Below, one piece after another: positions 25,530 through 34,147 of a stretch of DNA of 64,000 nucleotides. The translations under genes and the position numbers were made by a program. Position 1 is the first letter of the stretch; each line of letters opens with the position of its first letter. The DNA lies in the NCBI GenBank assembly GCA_035532935.1, contig DATKQE010000113.1, positions 4,399 through 68,398 on the forward strand. The letters run 5' to 3'. Under the pieces are notes generated by a model. That model was not told the origin of the DNA. It searched no databases and saw only the letters and a list, made by a program, of their open reading frames with translations. This stretch comes from DATJLY01 sp035532935. GTDB taxonomy: Bacteria > Pseudomonadota > Alphaproteobacteria > ATCC43930 > CGMCC-115725.

Positions 25530-25933
25530 CGTATGCTGGCAGGATGCCGGAAAACGGGCCGGTCCCCGGTGGGATGCAAGGCCCTGGCGCGGCTTTGGGG
25601 AGGTACGAATGACGGGCATCGCTGGTGGCGCCTTCCGCCGCTCCGAATCTCGCCCGGCGAACCGCATGGCGCCGCACCGTCGCAACGCGGCAACACGCCT
25701 GTGGGCAGCCGGCTCCGACCAAGGTAGGGACTGCGCCGCGCGGGCATTGTCGGTGGCACAGCGGGAGAGATCGAGGATGGCCAGGACGGCGGCATCGAGT
25801 TTCGGCGTTGCGACAGTCACCGGAAATTTGCCGGTCGGCGCGTTTCACGTCAATCTTCCAGCCCGGTGCCGCGGGCGCGGGACCGCCGAAGTGGCGGCGC
25901 AGCGCTGAGCGGACCCGCGCGGGAGGATTGCCC
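25530..25933 (+). other. Long leader before the Rieske operon
   Basis: About 400 bases separate the palindrome from the Rieske start. Frames on both strands are open in places, but none has a recognisable family pattern or a convincing ribosome-binding site, and composition is that of GC-rich non-coding DNA. It may be a long 5' leader or a deleted gene. A Shine-Dalgarno GGGAGGA sits at 25921-25927, just before the Rieske ATG. Confidence 0.4.
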
Positions 25934-27160
25934 ATGGACGCCGCTGCCGGCCGGAAACGCTGGGCCGCCGCCTATCCCGAGCTTGGAACCGATCCGATCC
26001 CGATCGAGCCCTATATCTCGCCGGCCTATTTCGCGCTTGAGTGCGCCAACATCTTCCGCCGCGTCTGGCTCAATGTCGGGCGCGAGGAGGAGATACCCCA
26101 TGCCGGCGATCATTTCGTCAAGGAGATCGCCGCCGCGCAAAGCTCGGTCCTCGTCGTCCGCGGCGGGGACGGCGCGATCCGTGCCTTCCACAACATGTGC
26201 GCGCATCGCGGCAACAAGGTCGTGTGGCAGGATCGCGGCCAGTGCGAGCGGTTCGCCTGTACCTTCCACGGCTGGTCCTACGGCCTGGACGGGCAATTGC
26301 TGCACGTGCCGGACGAAGACCAGTTCCACGACCTGCGCAAGCACGAGCTCGGCCTGACGCCGGTCGCCGCCGCGCTTTGGGAAGGCTTCATCTTCATCAA
26401 TCTCGATCCCCAACCGCAACAGAGTCTCGCCGCCTATCTCGGCGATCTGGGCGAACGCCTCAAAGGCTGGCCCTTTGCGCAGAAGACCGCGTGCTTCGCC
26501 TATCGCGCCGAAGCGCGCTGCAATTGGAAGGTGGCCGTCAACGCCTTCCAGGAATCCTATCACGTGCCGTTCGTGCATCAACGCTCGCTGCCCGACAGCG
26601 CGGCAGGGCAAGGCAACCCGCTGGCGCATCCGCTGGCGATCATCCTGTTCCCGCTGCATCAGACGATCTCGATCTACGGCAACCCGCACACGCGCCTCAA
26701 TCCGGTCGACGAGCTGGTGGTGCGGCACGGCCATTCCTACCGCAAGCGCGTGGTGTCGCAAGGCGACCTGCCGCCGGGCCTCAATCCCACGCGGCAGACC
26801 AATTGGGGCTTCGACATCGACGTCTTCTTTCCCAATTTCTTCATGCTGATCTTTGGGATCGGCGTCTATTTCACCTACAACTTCTGGCCGGTTGCGGTCG
26901 ACCGGACGGTCTATGAGGTGCGGATGTACAATCCGCCGCCGCAGAACGCCGGCCAGCGCTTCGCGCTCGAATACAACCGCTCGATTCAGAAGAGCGGGCT
27001 GACCGAGGATCTGGCGACGCTCGAGAACACGCAGTCGGTGCTGGCGTCGGGCGCGAAGAAGCACCTCATCCTGCAGGACAACGAGATCGCGATCCGGCAC
27101 CACTACAAGGTCGTCGACGGCCTCGTGCGCGCGCCGGACGGCTTTGGCAGGACGGCGTGA
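25934..27160 (+). CDS. Rieske-type aromatic ring-hydroxylating oxygenase, large subunit
   Basis: Terminal oxygenase. The Rieske 2Fe-2S motif is CAHRGN...CTFHGW (C-x-H, 16 residues, C-x2-H) at residues ~95-120. The catalytic domain contains NAFQESYHVPFVHQR, whose histidines and an acidic residue bind the mononuclear iron. 408 aa, typical of alpha subunits without a separate beta. No ferredoxin or reductase gene is adjacent, so electron partners are elsewhere. ATG at 25934 follows GGGAGGA. First gene of a ten-gene operon under probable MarR control. Substrate unknown; related enzymes act on aromatic acids, quaternary amines or steroids. Confidence 0.9.
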   Translation: MDAAAGRKRWAAAYPELGTDPIPIEPYISPAYFALECANIFRRVWLNVGREEEIPHAGDHFVKEIAAAQSSVLVVRGGDGAIRAFHNMCAHRGNKVVWQDRGQCERFACTFHGWSYGLDGQLLHVPDEDQFHDLRKHELGLTPVAAALWEGFIFINLDPQPQQSLAAYLGDLGERLKGWPFAQKTACFAYRAEARCNWKVAVNAFQESYHVPFVHQRSLPDSAAGQGNPLAHPLAIILFPLHQTISIYGNPHTRLNPVDELVVRHGHSYRKRVVSQGDLPPGLNPTRQTNWGFDIDVFFPNFFMLIFGIGVYFTYNFWPVAVDRTVYEVRMYNPPPQNAGQRFALEYNRSIQKSGLTEDLATLENTQSVLASGAKKHLILQDNEIAIRHHYKVVDGLVRAPDGFGRTA

Positions 27161-27543
27161 GCATGCTGCCGGAGCCGTTCCGCGATCTCGAACCCTTGGC
27201 GCCACACTGGTCGCTCGGGCGCGAGAGCGACCGGATGGAACAGCGACTGGCGAGCACGATGGCGGAGATCACCGAATTCTACGACGCCATCATGCCGCGC
27301 ATGGATGCCATCCTCGCCCATCTCAACGAGCATCCGCTGGACGCGATGCCGGACGACGCGCGGCGGCTGCTCTGGCTTACGCTCTCGCTGGCGGAGATCG
27401 CGCCGGCCGTGCATTTCTACGGGCAACCGAGCGTCATCAACGGCTTCGACGCCCGCCAATTCCGGCCCGTGGACGTGCCCCATTTCACGCCGCCGGGCGA
27501 ACCCGCGGCCACGCCGCCATCATCGCGACACGACAAGCCCTAG
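27157..27543 (+). CDS. Small protein of unknown function, translationally coupled to Rieske oxygenase
   Basis: 128 aa, or 126 from the ATG at 27163. The GTG at 27157 overlaps the Rieske TGA. The sequence is acidic and largely helical in the first ~95 residues (MEQRLASTMAEITEFYDAIMP, DDARRLLWLTLSLAEIAPAVHFY), followed by a proline-rich tail. No signal peptide, membrane helix or cofactor motif is visible. Tight coupling to the oxygenase suggests an accessory or assembly partner, or a small subunit without the usual NTF2-like fold. I do not recognise a named family. Confidence 0.75.
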   Translation: MSMLPEPFRDLEPLAPHWSLGRESDRMEQRLASTMAEITEFYDAIMPRMDAILAHLNEHPLDAMPDDARRLLWLTLSLAEIAPAVHFYGQPSVINGFDARQFRPVDVPHFTPPGEPAATPPSSRHDKP

Positions 27544-27552
27544 GGAGGACGC

Positions 27553-27954
27553 ATGCGTACCAAGTCAGTGTTGACCTCCAGCGACGCCCAGAAAATGCTG
27601 GCCGCCTGCAAGGTCGAAGCGCAGAAGAACCAATGGGACGTGTCGATCGCCATCGTCGACGACAACGGCAATTTGTTCCATCTCGAGCGCATGGACGGGG
27701 CGCCGGCGATGACCGCGGAAGTGGCGGCGGCAAAGGCGCGCACCTCGGCTCTCACCCGACGGCCGTCCAAATTCATGGAAGACCGCGTGAAGGACCGGCC
27801 GGCCTTCCTCAATCACCCGGCGGGCGGGCTCTTCGTCCAAGGCGGCGTGCCGTTGCTTCATCAGGGCGAATGCGTCGGCGCGATCGGCGTCTCGGGCGTG
27901 CAGTCGCACGAGGACGAACAGATCGCCAATGCCGGCGCCGCGGCGCTCGGCTAG
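27553..27954 (+). CDS. GlcG/HbpS-like (DUF336) protein
   Basis: 133-aa member of the GlcG/HbpS/PduO-C family. It shows the pattern SDAQKMLAACKVEAQKNQWD, VSIAIVDDNGNLFHLERMDGAP, KARTSALTRRPSK, a central GGLFVQGGVPLLHQGECVGAIGVSGVQSHEDEQIANAGAAAL and a normal end. Relatives form octamers; some bind haem or corrinoid, others have no known ligand. AGGGAGGACGC precedes the ATG. In catabolic operons such proteins often accompany oxygenases or dehydrogenases; here it sits between the Rieske pair and the GMC oxidoreductase. Confidence 0.87.
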   Translation: MRTKSVLTSSDAQKMLAACKVEAQKNQWDVSIAIVDDNGNLFHLERMDGAPAMTAEVAAAKARTSALTRRPSKFMEDRVKDRPAFLNHPAGGLFVQGGVPLLHQGECVGAIGVSGVQSHEDEQIANAGAAALG

Positions 27955-27976
27955 AGGCGGTCGGAGGCGCGCGGCG

Positions 27977-29605
27977 ATGGCCACCGATCGGCCCGACGGC
28001 AGTTTCGACTACATCGTCGCGGGCGCCGGCTCGGCGGGTTGCGCGGTCGCGGCGCGCCTGTCGGAGTCCGGCCAGTATCGCGTGCTCCTGCTCGAGGCCG
28101 GCGAGGAGGACCGCAATCCGTGGATTCACGTTCCGCTCGGCGGAGCGCGCCTCTTCAGCAACCCGCGGCTGAGCTGGCTCTACGACAGCGAGACCGAACC
28201 CAATCTGCGCGACCGCGTGCTCTATCAGCCGCGCGGCAAGGTGCTCGGCGGCTCGAGCTCGATCAACGGCATGGTCTATATCCGCGGCAATGCCACGGAC
28301 TACGACGGCTGGCGGCAGCGCGGTTGCGAGGGATGGGGCTATGACGACGTGCTGTCCTATTTCAAGAAATCGGAGCACCAGGAGCGCGGCGCCGACGCTT
28401 TCCACGGCGTCGGCGGCCCGCTGTGGGTGTCCGACCAGCGGGTGAAGCACGAACTGGCCGACGCGTTCGTCGCCGCGGCGCAGCAGCTCGGCATTCCCCA
28501 CAATCCCGATTTCAACGGCGCGCAGCAGGAGGGCGTCGGCCATTTTCAGACCACGACGCGGAATGGCCGCCGCTGGAGCACCGCCACGGCCTATCTGCGG
28601 CCGGCGCGCGGGCGCAAGAACTTGACGATCGAGACGCGGGCGCTGGCCACACGCGTCCTCATCGAGGGCGGCCGGGCGGTGGGCATCGAGTTCCGCGGCC
28701 CCGCCGGGCTGCGCACGGTGCGCGCGCGCGCCGAAGTGATCATCTGCGGCGGCACCTTCAATTCGCCGCAGCTGTTGCAGCTTTCCGGCATCGGGCCGGG
28801 CGATCTGCTGCAGCGCCACGGCATCCCCGTCATGCGCGACCTGCCCGGCGTCGGCGCCAATCTGCAGGATCATCTCGCGGTCGGCATGGTCTTCAAGTGC
28901 CGCTCGCCGATCACCTTCAACGACCTGACGGCCGGCGCCTGGCGCCGTGCGGCGCTGCTGTTGCGCTACGGCCTGTTCCGGACGGGTCCGCTCGCCAGCA
29001 ACGGGGTCTATGCCTGCGCCTTCCATCGCACCGACCAGCGCCTGGATCGCCCCGACATTCAATCGGTTCTGCTGCCCTGGAGCACGCTGGAGCGGACCAA
29101 GTCCGGGCTCAAGATGCACCCGTTCTCCGCCTTCAGCATCTTCGCCGTCCACATTCATCCCGACAGCCGCGGCTGGGTGCGGCTGAAGAGCCCCGACCCT
29201 GCGGCCGCACCGGCGATCCGCTTCAACTTTCTCGGCACCGAGCAGGACCGCCGGACGATCGTCGCCGGCATGAAACTGTCGCGGCAGATTGCCCACGCAC
29301 CGCCGCTCGGCGCCGAGGTCCTGGAGGAGTTCCAGCCTGGCGCCGCCTGCGCCAGCGACGCGCAGCTTTTGGATTACTGCCGCGACCGGGCGATCTCGCT
29401 CTACCATCCCGTCGGCACCTGCCGGATGGGGCGCGATCCCACGTCCGTCGTCGATCCGCGGCTGCGCGTCATCGGGGTCGAGCGCCTGCGCGTCATCGAT
29501 GCCTCGGTGATGCCGGAGATCATCTCGGGCAACACGAACGCGCCCACCATCATGATCGGCGAGAAGGGCGCGGCGATGATCCTGCAGGATGCCCATGCCC
29601 ATTAG
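27977..29605 (+). CDS. GMC-family FAD oxidoreductase (choline/alcohol dehydrogenase-like)
   Basis: Flavoenzyme oxidising a hydroxyl group. The Rossmann fingerprint is YIVAGAGSAGCAVAARLSES with LLLEAG; GMC signature 1 is GKVLGGSSSINGMVYIRGN; signature 2 is GTFNSPQLLQLSGIG; and the C-terminal catalytic region is SLYHPVGTCRMG with NTNAPTIMIGEKGA. 542 aa, normal. ATG at 27977 places the nucleotide-binding motif about 12 residues in, as usual. Fourth gene of the operon; it could oxidise an alcohol produced by the Rieske or LLM oxygenase (inference). Confidence 0.9.
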   Translation: MATDRPDGSFDYIVAGAGSAGCAVAARLSESGQYRVLLLEAGEEDRNPWIHVPLGGARLFSNPRLSWLYDSETEPNLRDRVLYQPRGKVLGGSSSINGMVYIRGNATDYDGWRQRGCEGWGYDDVLSYFKKSEHQERGADAFHGVGGPLWVSDQRVKHELADAFVAAAQQLGIPHNPDFNGAQQEGVGHFQTTTRNGRRWSTATAYLRPARGRKNLTIETRALATRVLIEGGRAVGIEFRGPAGLRTVRARAEVIICGGTFNSPQLLQLSGIGPGDLLQRHGIPVMRDLPGVGANLQDHLAVGMVFKCRSPITFNDLTAGAWRRAALLLRYGLFRTGPLASNGVYACAFHRTDQRLDRPDIQSVLLPWSTLERTKSGLKMHPFSAFSIFAVHIHPDSRGWVRLKSPDPAAAPAIRFNFLGTEQDRRTIVAGMKLSRQIAHAPPLGAEVLEEFQPGAACASDAQLLDYCRDRAISLYHPVGTCRMGRDPTSVVDPRLRVIGVERLRVIDASVMPEIISGNTNAPTIMIGEKGAAMILQDAHAH

Positions 29606-29659
29606 CCGATCGAGGCCGAACCTGCGGCGTCGGCGACAGCCGGGAAAGAGTGTGCGGAG

Positions 29660-30772
29660 ATGAGCCGACCGGCGACGCGCATGGATGGCGCGAACAAGTT
29701 CAAGCTCGGGATCTTCGGCGCGAACTGCTCCGGCGGGCTAACGATGACGCGGGCGCCCGAGCATTGGATTGCGTCATGGGACAACAATCTGCGCGTCGCC
29801 CGGATGGCCGACGAGGCCGGCATCGAATTCCTTCTGCCGCTCGCGCGCTGGCTGGGCCAGCACGGGGCGACCAACACGCAGGGATCGACCTTCGAGACCC
29901 TGACCTGGGCCGCCGCGCTCCTCGCCGTCACGCAGGGAATCTCGGTGTTCGGAACGGTGCACGTATCGCTGCTTCACCCGGTGTTCGCGGCAAAGCAGAT
30001 GGTGACCGCCGATCATGTCGGCAAAGGCCGCTTCGGATTGAACGTCGTGTCCGGGTGGAACGAAGGCGAGTTCGGCATGTTCGGGCTCGACCTGCTCGAG
30101 CATGACGAGCGCTATGCCTATACCGAGGAATGGGTGACGATCACCAACCGCCTCTGGAGCGAGAACGCGCCGTTCGATTTCAAGGGACGGTATTTCGATC
30201 TGCACGGCGTCCTGGGCGAGCCCAAGCCCTATGGCGGCGAGCGGCCGCTGCTGATGAGCGCCGGCTCGTCCACGGCCGGACGCGCCTTCGCCGCCCGCAC
30301 CGCGGACTGCCTCTTCATGGTCATCGTCGATGTCGCGCGGCTGGCCACGGATATCGCGGCGCTGCGCGCCGCGGCGGAGCGGCGCGTCGGCGTCTATGCG
30401 AGCGGCCATCTCATCGCCCGCCCGACCCGGCGCGAGGCCGACGAGTATAACCACTACATCGTGCACGAGATGGGCGATTGGGAGGCGGCGGAATTCATGC
30501 TGGCGTCGCGCGTCGGCGGCCGGTCGCACTCCGTGCCGCACGAAAAGATATCGCAGTTCAAGGAGCGCTTCATCAGCGGCTCGGGAACGTTCCCGGTCGT
30601 CGGCAGCTTCGATGACGCCGCCGCGATCTTCAAGCGCCTGAGCGATGCCGGCCTCGACGGCATGGCGCTCGGCCTGGTCAATTACATTGCCGATTTCCCG
30701 CTGCTGCAGCACGAGGTGCTGCCGCGGATGGAGCGGTTGGGATTGCGCGCGCCGGCACCGGCGCCGATCTGA
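29660..30772 (+). CDS. LLM-class monooxygenase (SsuD/SfnG/RutA-like)
   Basis: 370-aa FMNH2-dependent monooxygenase of the alkanesulfonate/dimethylsulfone/pyrimidine oxygenase branch. FKLGIFGANCSGGLTMTRAPE starts the barrel. The SWDNNLRVARMADEAGIEFLLPLARW and FGTVHVSLLHPVFAAKQMVTADHVGKGRFGLNVVSGW segments are characteristic, with the N-V-V-S-G-W at the flavin phosphate. WSENAPFDFKGRYFDL follows as in SfnG and RutA. An alternative start (29681) is 7 codons downstream. It needs a separate flavin reductase. It may catalyse C-S or C-N bond oxygenation; substrate unknown. Confidence 0.88.
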   Translation: MSRPATRMDGANKFKLGIFGANCSGGLTMTRAPEHWIASWDNNLRVARMADEAGIEFLLPLARWLGQHGATNTQGSTFETLTWAAALLAVTQGISVFGTVHVSLLHPVFAAKQMVTADHVGKGRFGLNVVSGWNEGEFGMFGLDLLEHDERYAYTEEWVTITNRLWSENAPFDFKGRYFDLHGVLGEPKPYGGERPLLMSAGSSTAGRAFAARTADCLFMVIVDVARLATDIAALRAAAERRVGVYASGHLIARPTRREADEYNHYIVHEMGDWEAAEFMLASRVGGRSHSVPHEKISQFKERFISGSGTFPVVGSFDDAAAIFKRLSDAGLDGMALGLVNYIADFPLLQHEVLPRMERLGLRAPAPAPI

Positions 30773-30815
30773 CGCGCCACACTCGAGGACAACGATTTCG
30801 CAAGGGAGGTTGAAG

Positions 30816-32036
30816 ATGAAGCAGGGCAATGACAAGACAAGCGCGCCGACGCGGCGCAAATTCCTGAGCACGGTCGCGGGTTCGGGTGCCGGTCTTACGC
30901 TCGCCGGCCGCGCCCGGTTCGCCCGGGCGGCGGAGCGCGCGCCGATCAAGATCGGCTTCCTCAACAGTTTCAGCAAGGCGTTCGGGCAGTACGGCAAATC
31001 CGCCTTCGACGGCATGAACCTCTACTTCGACCAGATCGGCTGGCAGAGCGCGGGCCGGAAGATCGAGATCGTCAAGGAGGACGACGAGATCAATCCGCAA
31101 GTCGGGCTGGAGAAGGCGCGCAAGCTCGTCGAGAGCGACAAGGCGCAGATCATCTGCGGTCCGCTCTACACGCCCGTCGGCATTGCCATGCTGCCCTATA
31201 TGGCGCACGTGAAGACGCTGTGGATCGTGACCGGCGCCGGCAGCGTCGCCGCCAGCGCCGCCAAGATGCCTTACATGTTCCGCACGTGCTGGTCCACCTG
31301 GCAGGTCGCCGCGCCGATGGGCAAGTATGTCTATGATCACGTGGCCAAGGCGGCGGTTCTCATCAGCAGCGACATGAACGCCGGCCGCGACGTGATCGCC
31401 TCGTTCGAGAAGACCTTCGTTCCCGCCGGCGGCAAGGTGATAAAGGAAATCTACGTGGCGATGGGGACCAACGACTTCTCGTCGTATCTCACGGACATAC
31501 GCTCGATGAATCCGCCGGCGGTCTACGCCTTCTTCGGCGGCACCGATTCCGTGCGATTCGTGAAGCAGTTCGCGGAATTCGGATTGAAGGACAAGTCCCG
31601 GCTGATCGGCTTTCAATCGCTGCTCGACAACGACACGTTGCCGGCGGAAGGCGACGCGGCCTTGGGCGCACTGTCATCGACCGTCTATACCGCGAGCCTG
31701 GACACGCCGGAGAACCGGGCCTTCGTCGCGGCCTATCGGAAGAAGTACCAAGTCGATCCAGGGATATTCGCCGAGGTCTGCTACACGACCGCGCGGATCA
31801 TCGACGATGCGCTGCGCGCGACCGGCGGCGACGTCGAGGACAAGGACAAGTTCGCCGCCGTCGTGGCGGCGACAAAGATCACCGCGCCGAGCGGCCCGTT
31901 CCGATTCGACCCGACCAATCATCTCGCCATCGAGAACGTCTATATCCTCAGAGCGGACAAGATCGACGGCCGGATGCGCAACACCGTGATCGAGACGATT
32001 GCGGACGTTCGCGATCCCGATTCCAAGGGCAACTAG
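30816..32036 (+). CDS. Tat-exported branched-chain-type substrate-binding protein
   Basis: Type I periplasmic binding protein. The leader has a twin-arginine motif (TRRKFLSTVAGSGAGLTLAG), so it is probably exported folded by the Tat system. The mature part starts IKIGFLNSFSKAFGQYGKSAF, then YFDQIGWQSAGRKIEIVKEDDE and GLEKARKLVESDKAQIICGP, all family-typical. 406 aa. The start at 30816 follows AGGGAGGT. It lacks adjacent permease genes; the fused LivHM-LivG-LivF system 8 kb upstream lacks a binding protein, so these two probably form one importer (inference). Confidence 0.9.
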   Translation: MKQGNDKTSAPTRRKFLSTVAGSGAGLTLAGRARFARAAERAPIKIGFLNSFSKAFGQYGKSAFDGMNLYFDQIGWQSAGRKIEIVKEDDEINPQVGLEKARKLVESDKAQIICGPLYTPVGIAMLPYMAHVKTLWIVTGAGSVAASAAKMPYMFRTCWSTWQVAAPMGKYVYDHVAKAAVLISSDMNAGRDVIASFEKTFVPAGGKVIKEIYVAMGTNDFSSYLTDIRSMNPPAVYAFFGGTDSVRFVKQFAEFGLKDKSRLIGFQSLLDNDTLPAEGDAALGALSSTVYTASLDTPENRAFVAAYRKKYQVDPGIFAEVCYTTARIIDDALRATGGDVEDKDKFAAVVAATKITAPSGPFRFDPTNHLAIENVYILRADKIDGRMRNTVIETIADVRDPDSKGN

Positions 32037-32072
32037 CCGCGTCGGCCGGTCCATCGCCAGGAGACAATCATC

Positions 32073-33098
32073 ATGCAAGTCGGCCTCACCCGTGACGAGG
32101 CGCTCCGCATGGCGGAACGCATGCTCACCATGCGCCGGTTCGAGGAGAAGGTTTACGAACTGGCGCAGCGCGATCTTCTGCTCAGCATCTACCACCTCTA
32201 CATGGGGCAGGAAGCCGCCGGCACGGCGATCCTCGAGGCGCTCGGACCCGGCGACAAGATCGTGTCCAATCACCGCAACCACGGCCACATCGTCGGCCGG
32301 GGCGCCGATCTCGGACGCTCCCTTGCCGAGTTGCTCGGCCGGTCGACGGGACTCGTCGGCGGGCGCGGCGGCACGTTCCATCTGTGCGATTCGGCCTTGG
32401 GATTCCTCGAGACCTCGGCGGTTCTCGGCGGCAACATCTCGCTGGCGACCGGGGCGGGCTATGCCCTGCGCCGGCGCAAGCAGAAGAACGTCGTCGCCGT
32501 GTTCTTCGGCGACGGCTCGCTCGAGGAAGGCGTCGCCTATGAGGCGCTCAATGTCGCGGCGATGCTGAAGGTGCCCGTCCTCTACATCCTCGAGAACAAC
32601 AATCTGGGCGCCGTCGGCCTGCACGAGGGCGGGCTCGCGGCGGCCAACACCTCGGTCAAGCGGTTCACGCAAATCCCCGAGCTTTACGGCATCACGACGC
32701 GGCAATTCGCCGACGGCAACGACGTCGCCGGCATTCTCGCCGCGGCGCGGGAGGCGGTCGCGCAATGCCACGCCGGCGAAGGGCCGGTGTTCATGGAGAT
32801 CGTCACAAGGCGCTGGCCGGGCGGCAACACGGTGATGCCGCAACTCGTCACCGGCGTCACCGACCTCGCCATGGCCTGGGGCGAGCGTCCGATCACCGGG
32901 GCGCACGCGGATTGGATCGAGCGGCACGATCCAGTCATCCGCCTGGCGCGCGACCTCGTCGGCGCGTCGATCGTCACGAAACCGGAGCTCCGGCAGATCG
33001 ACGACCGGATCCGCGGCCGCGTCGAGGAAGCCGCGGCGTTCGCGGTCGGCAGCCCGTTCCCCGATCCGGCTTCCGCCTTCAACCACGTCTTCGCGTGA
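32073..33098 (+). CDS. TPP-dependent 2-oxoacid/acetoin dehydrogenase E1 alpha subunit (copy 2)
   Basis: 341-aa E1 alpha. NHRNHGHIVGRGADLGR carries the active-site histidines, LVGGRGGTFHLCD is the substrate loop, and FFGDGSLEEGVAYEALNV to ENNNLGA is the ThDP-binding motif. CAGGAGA lies before the ATG. It is paralogous to the protein encoded at 23940-24926, although the two differ clearly in loops, so they probably have different substrates. Seventh gene in the Rieske operon, 36 bases after the binding protein and 10 bases before its beta partner. Confidence 0.9.
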   Translation: MQVGLTRDEALRMAERMLTMRRFEEKVYELAQRDLLLSIYHLYMGQEAAGTAILEALGPGDKIVSNHRNHGHIVGRGADLGRSLAELLGRSTGLVGGRGGTFHLCDSALGFLETSAVLGGNISLATGAGYALRRRKQKNVVAVFFGDGSLEEGVAYEALNVAAMLKVPVLYILENNNLGAVGLHEGGLAAANTSVKRFTQIPELYGITTRQFADGNDVAGILAAAREAVAQCHAGEGPVFMEIVTRRWPGGNTVMPQLVTGVTDLAMAWGERPITGAHADWIERHDPVIRLARDLVGASIVTKPELRQIDDRIRGRVEEAAAFAVGSPFPDPASAFNHVFA

Positions 33099-33108
33099 GA
33101 GCCACGTC

Positions 33109-34080
33109 ATGAAACAGATGAGCTATGCCGCCGCCTTCGTCGACGGTCTTTATGAAGCGCTGGCGGCGGATGACCGGGTCAACGTGATCTCCGGCCATCT
33201 GCTGGGATTGGGGCCGCACCGGCTGCTGATGGACCGCGTCTACAAGGACTTTCACGAGCGCATCTTCGACGCGCCGAATTCCGAGGCGACCATGGCCGGT
33301 TTCGCCGCCGGGGCGGCGATGGCCGGCGACCGTCCCCTGGTCAATCTGACGCTCGCCAATTTCGCCTATCTCGCCTGGTCGCAGATCGTCAACGATGCCG
33401 CCGTCGCGCATCACATGTCGAACGGAACCATCACGACGCCGGCGATCTACTATCTGCTGCACGGCGTGCGCAGCGGCGGGGCCGCGCAGCACAGCGGCAG
33501 CCCGCAGGCGATGCTGTGGAACTGCCCCGGCCTCGAGATCGTGCTGCCGGCATCGCCCGCCGACGTGAAGGGTCTTCTGACCAGCGCCTTCAAGAGCGAC
33601 AACCCGACCATCTTCCTGACGCACAGCAAGCTGCTGGGCGTCGAGGGACCGGTGCCGGAGGGACACTACGAAGTGCCGTTCGGCCGCGCCGAGATCAAGC
33701 GCCCGGGCCGCGACGTCACCATCGTCGCGACGTCCTATATGGTGGTGGTCGCGCTCGAGGCGGCCGCCGCGCTCGCGCGCGACGGCATCGAGGCGGAGGT
33801 GGTCGATCCCCGCACGCTCGTCCCGCTCGACGAGGCGACGATTCGCGAATCCGTGAAGCGGACCGGGCGGCTCGTTGTCATCGACGAATGCCCGCTGCGC
33901 TGCGGCGTGGCCGCGGAGATCACCGCGGTCGTCGCCGAGAAGGAGTTGCGGTCGCTCAAGGCGCCGCCGCTCCGCCTGACCCGGGCAGACGTGCCGATGC
34001 CGTTCAGCACGCCGCTCGAAGAGGCGCTCATGCCGAGCGCGGACAAGCTGGTCGCCGGCGTGCGAACGCTCTTGGCATAG
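33109..34080 (+). CDS. TPP-dependent 2-oxoacid/acetoin dehydrogenase E1 beta subunit (copy 2)
   Basis: 323-aa E1 beta: IFDAPNSEATMAGFAAGAAMAGDRPLVNL in the pyrimidine domain and VVDPRTLVPLDEATIRESVKRTGRLVVIDE in the C-domain. The first region differs from copy 1, where the pattern is D-T-P-I-S-E; here it reads D-A-P-N-S-E. Also the N-terminal G-E-D motif found in copy 1 is replaced by NVISGHLLGLGPH. This divergence suggests altered chemistry or substrate. No E2 or E3 gene follows; the next gene is an FAD monooxygenase after a 67-base gap with a hairpin. Confidence 0.88.
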   Translation: MKQMSYAAAFVDGLYEALAADDRVNVISGHLLGLGPHRLLMDRVYKDFHERIFDAPNSEATMAGFAAGAAMAGDRPLVNLTLANFAYLAWSQIVNDAAVAHHMSNGTITTPAIYYLLHGVRSGGAAQHSGSPQAMLWNCPGLEIVLPASPADVKGLLTSAFKSDNPTIFLTHSKLLGVEGPVPEGHYEVPFGRAEIKRPGRDVTIVATSYMVVVALEAAAALARDGIEAEVVDPRTLVPLDEATIRESVKRTGRLVVIDECPLRCGVAAEITAVVAEKELRSLKAPPLRLTRADVPMPFSTPLEEALMPSADKLVAGVRTLLA

Positions 34081-34099
34081 GCCGGATGGCTCACGCTTG

Positions 34100-34121
34100 C
34101 CGGGCGGCGTTCCCCGCCCGG
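34100..34121 (+). promoter_or_regulatory. Stem-loop between E1 beta (copy 2) and FAD monooxygenase
   Basis: An 8-bp perfect stem CCGGGCGG / CCGCCCGG with a 6-base loop, followed by only three Ts (GTTTG). It is too weak in T-tract to be a clear terminator, so it may attenuate or stabilise the transcript between genes 8 and 9 of the operon. Confidence 0.45.
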
Positions 34122-34147
34122 GTTTGGGACCTGATCGGAAAGTGACA

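Noticed and set aside
25398..25820. 140-codon minus-strand frame in the MarR-Rieske intergenic region
   Set aside because: It overlaps the MarR start by a few bases, has no ribosome-binding site, no family resemblance, and spans the AT-rich promoter patch; judged non-coding.
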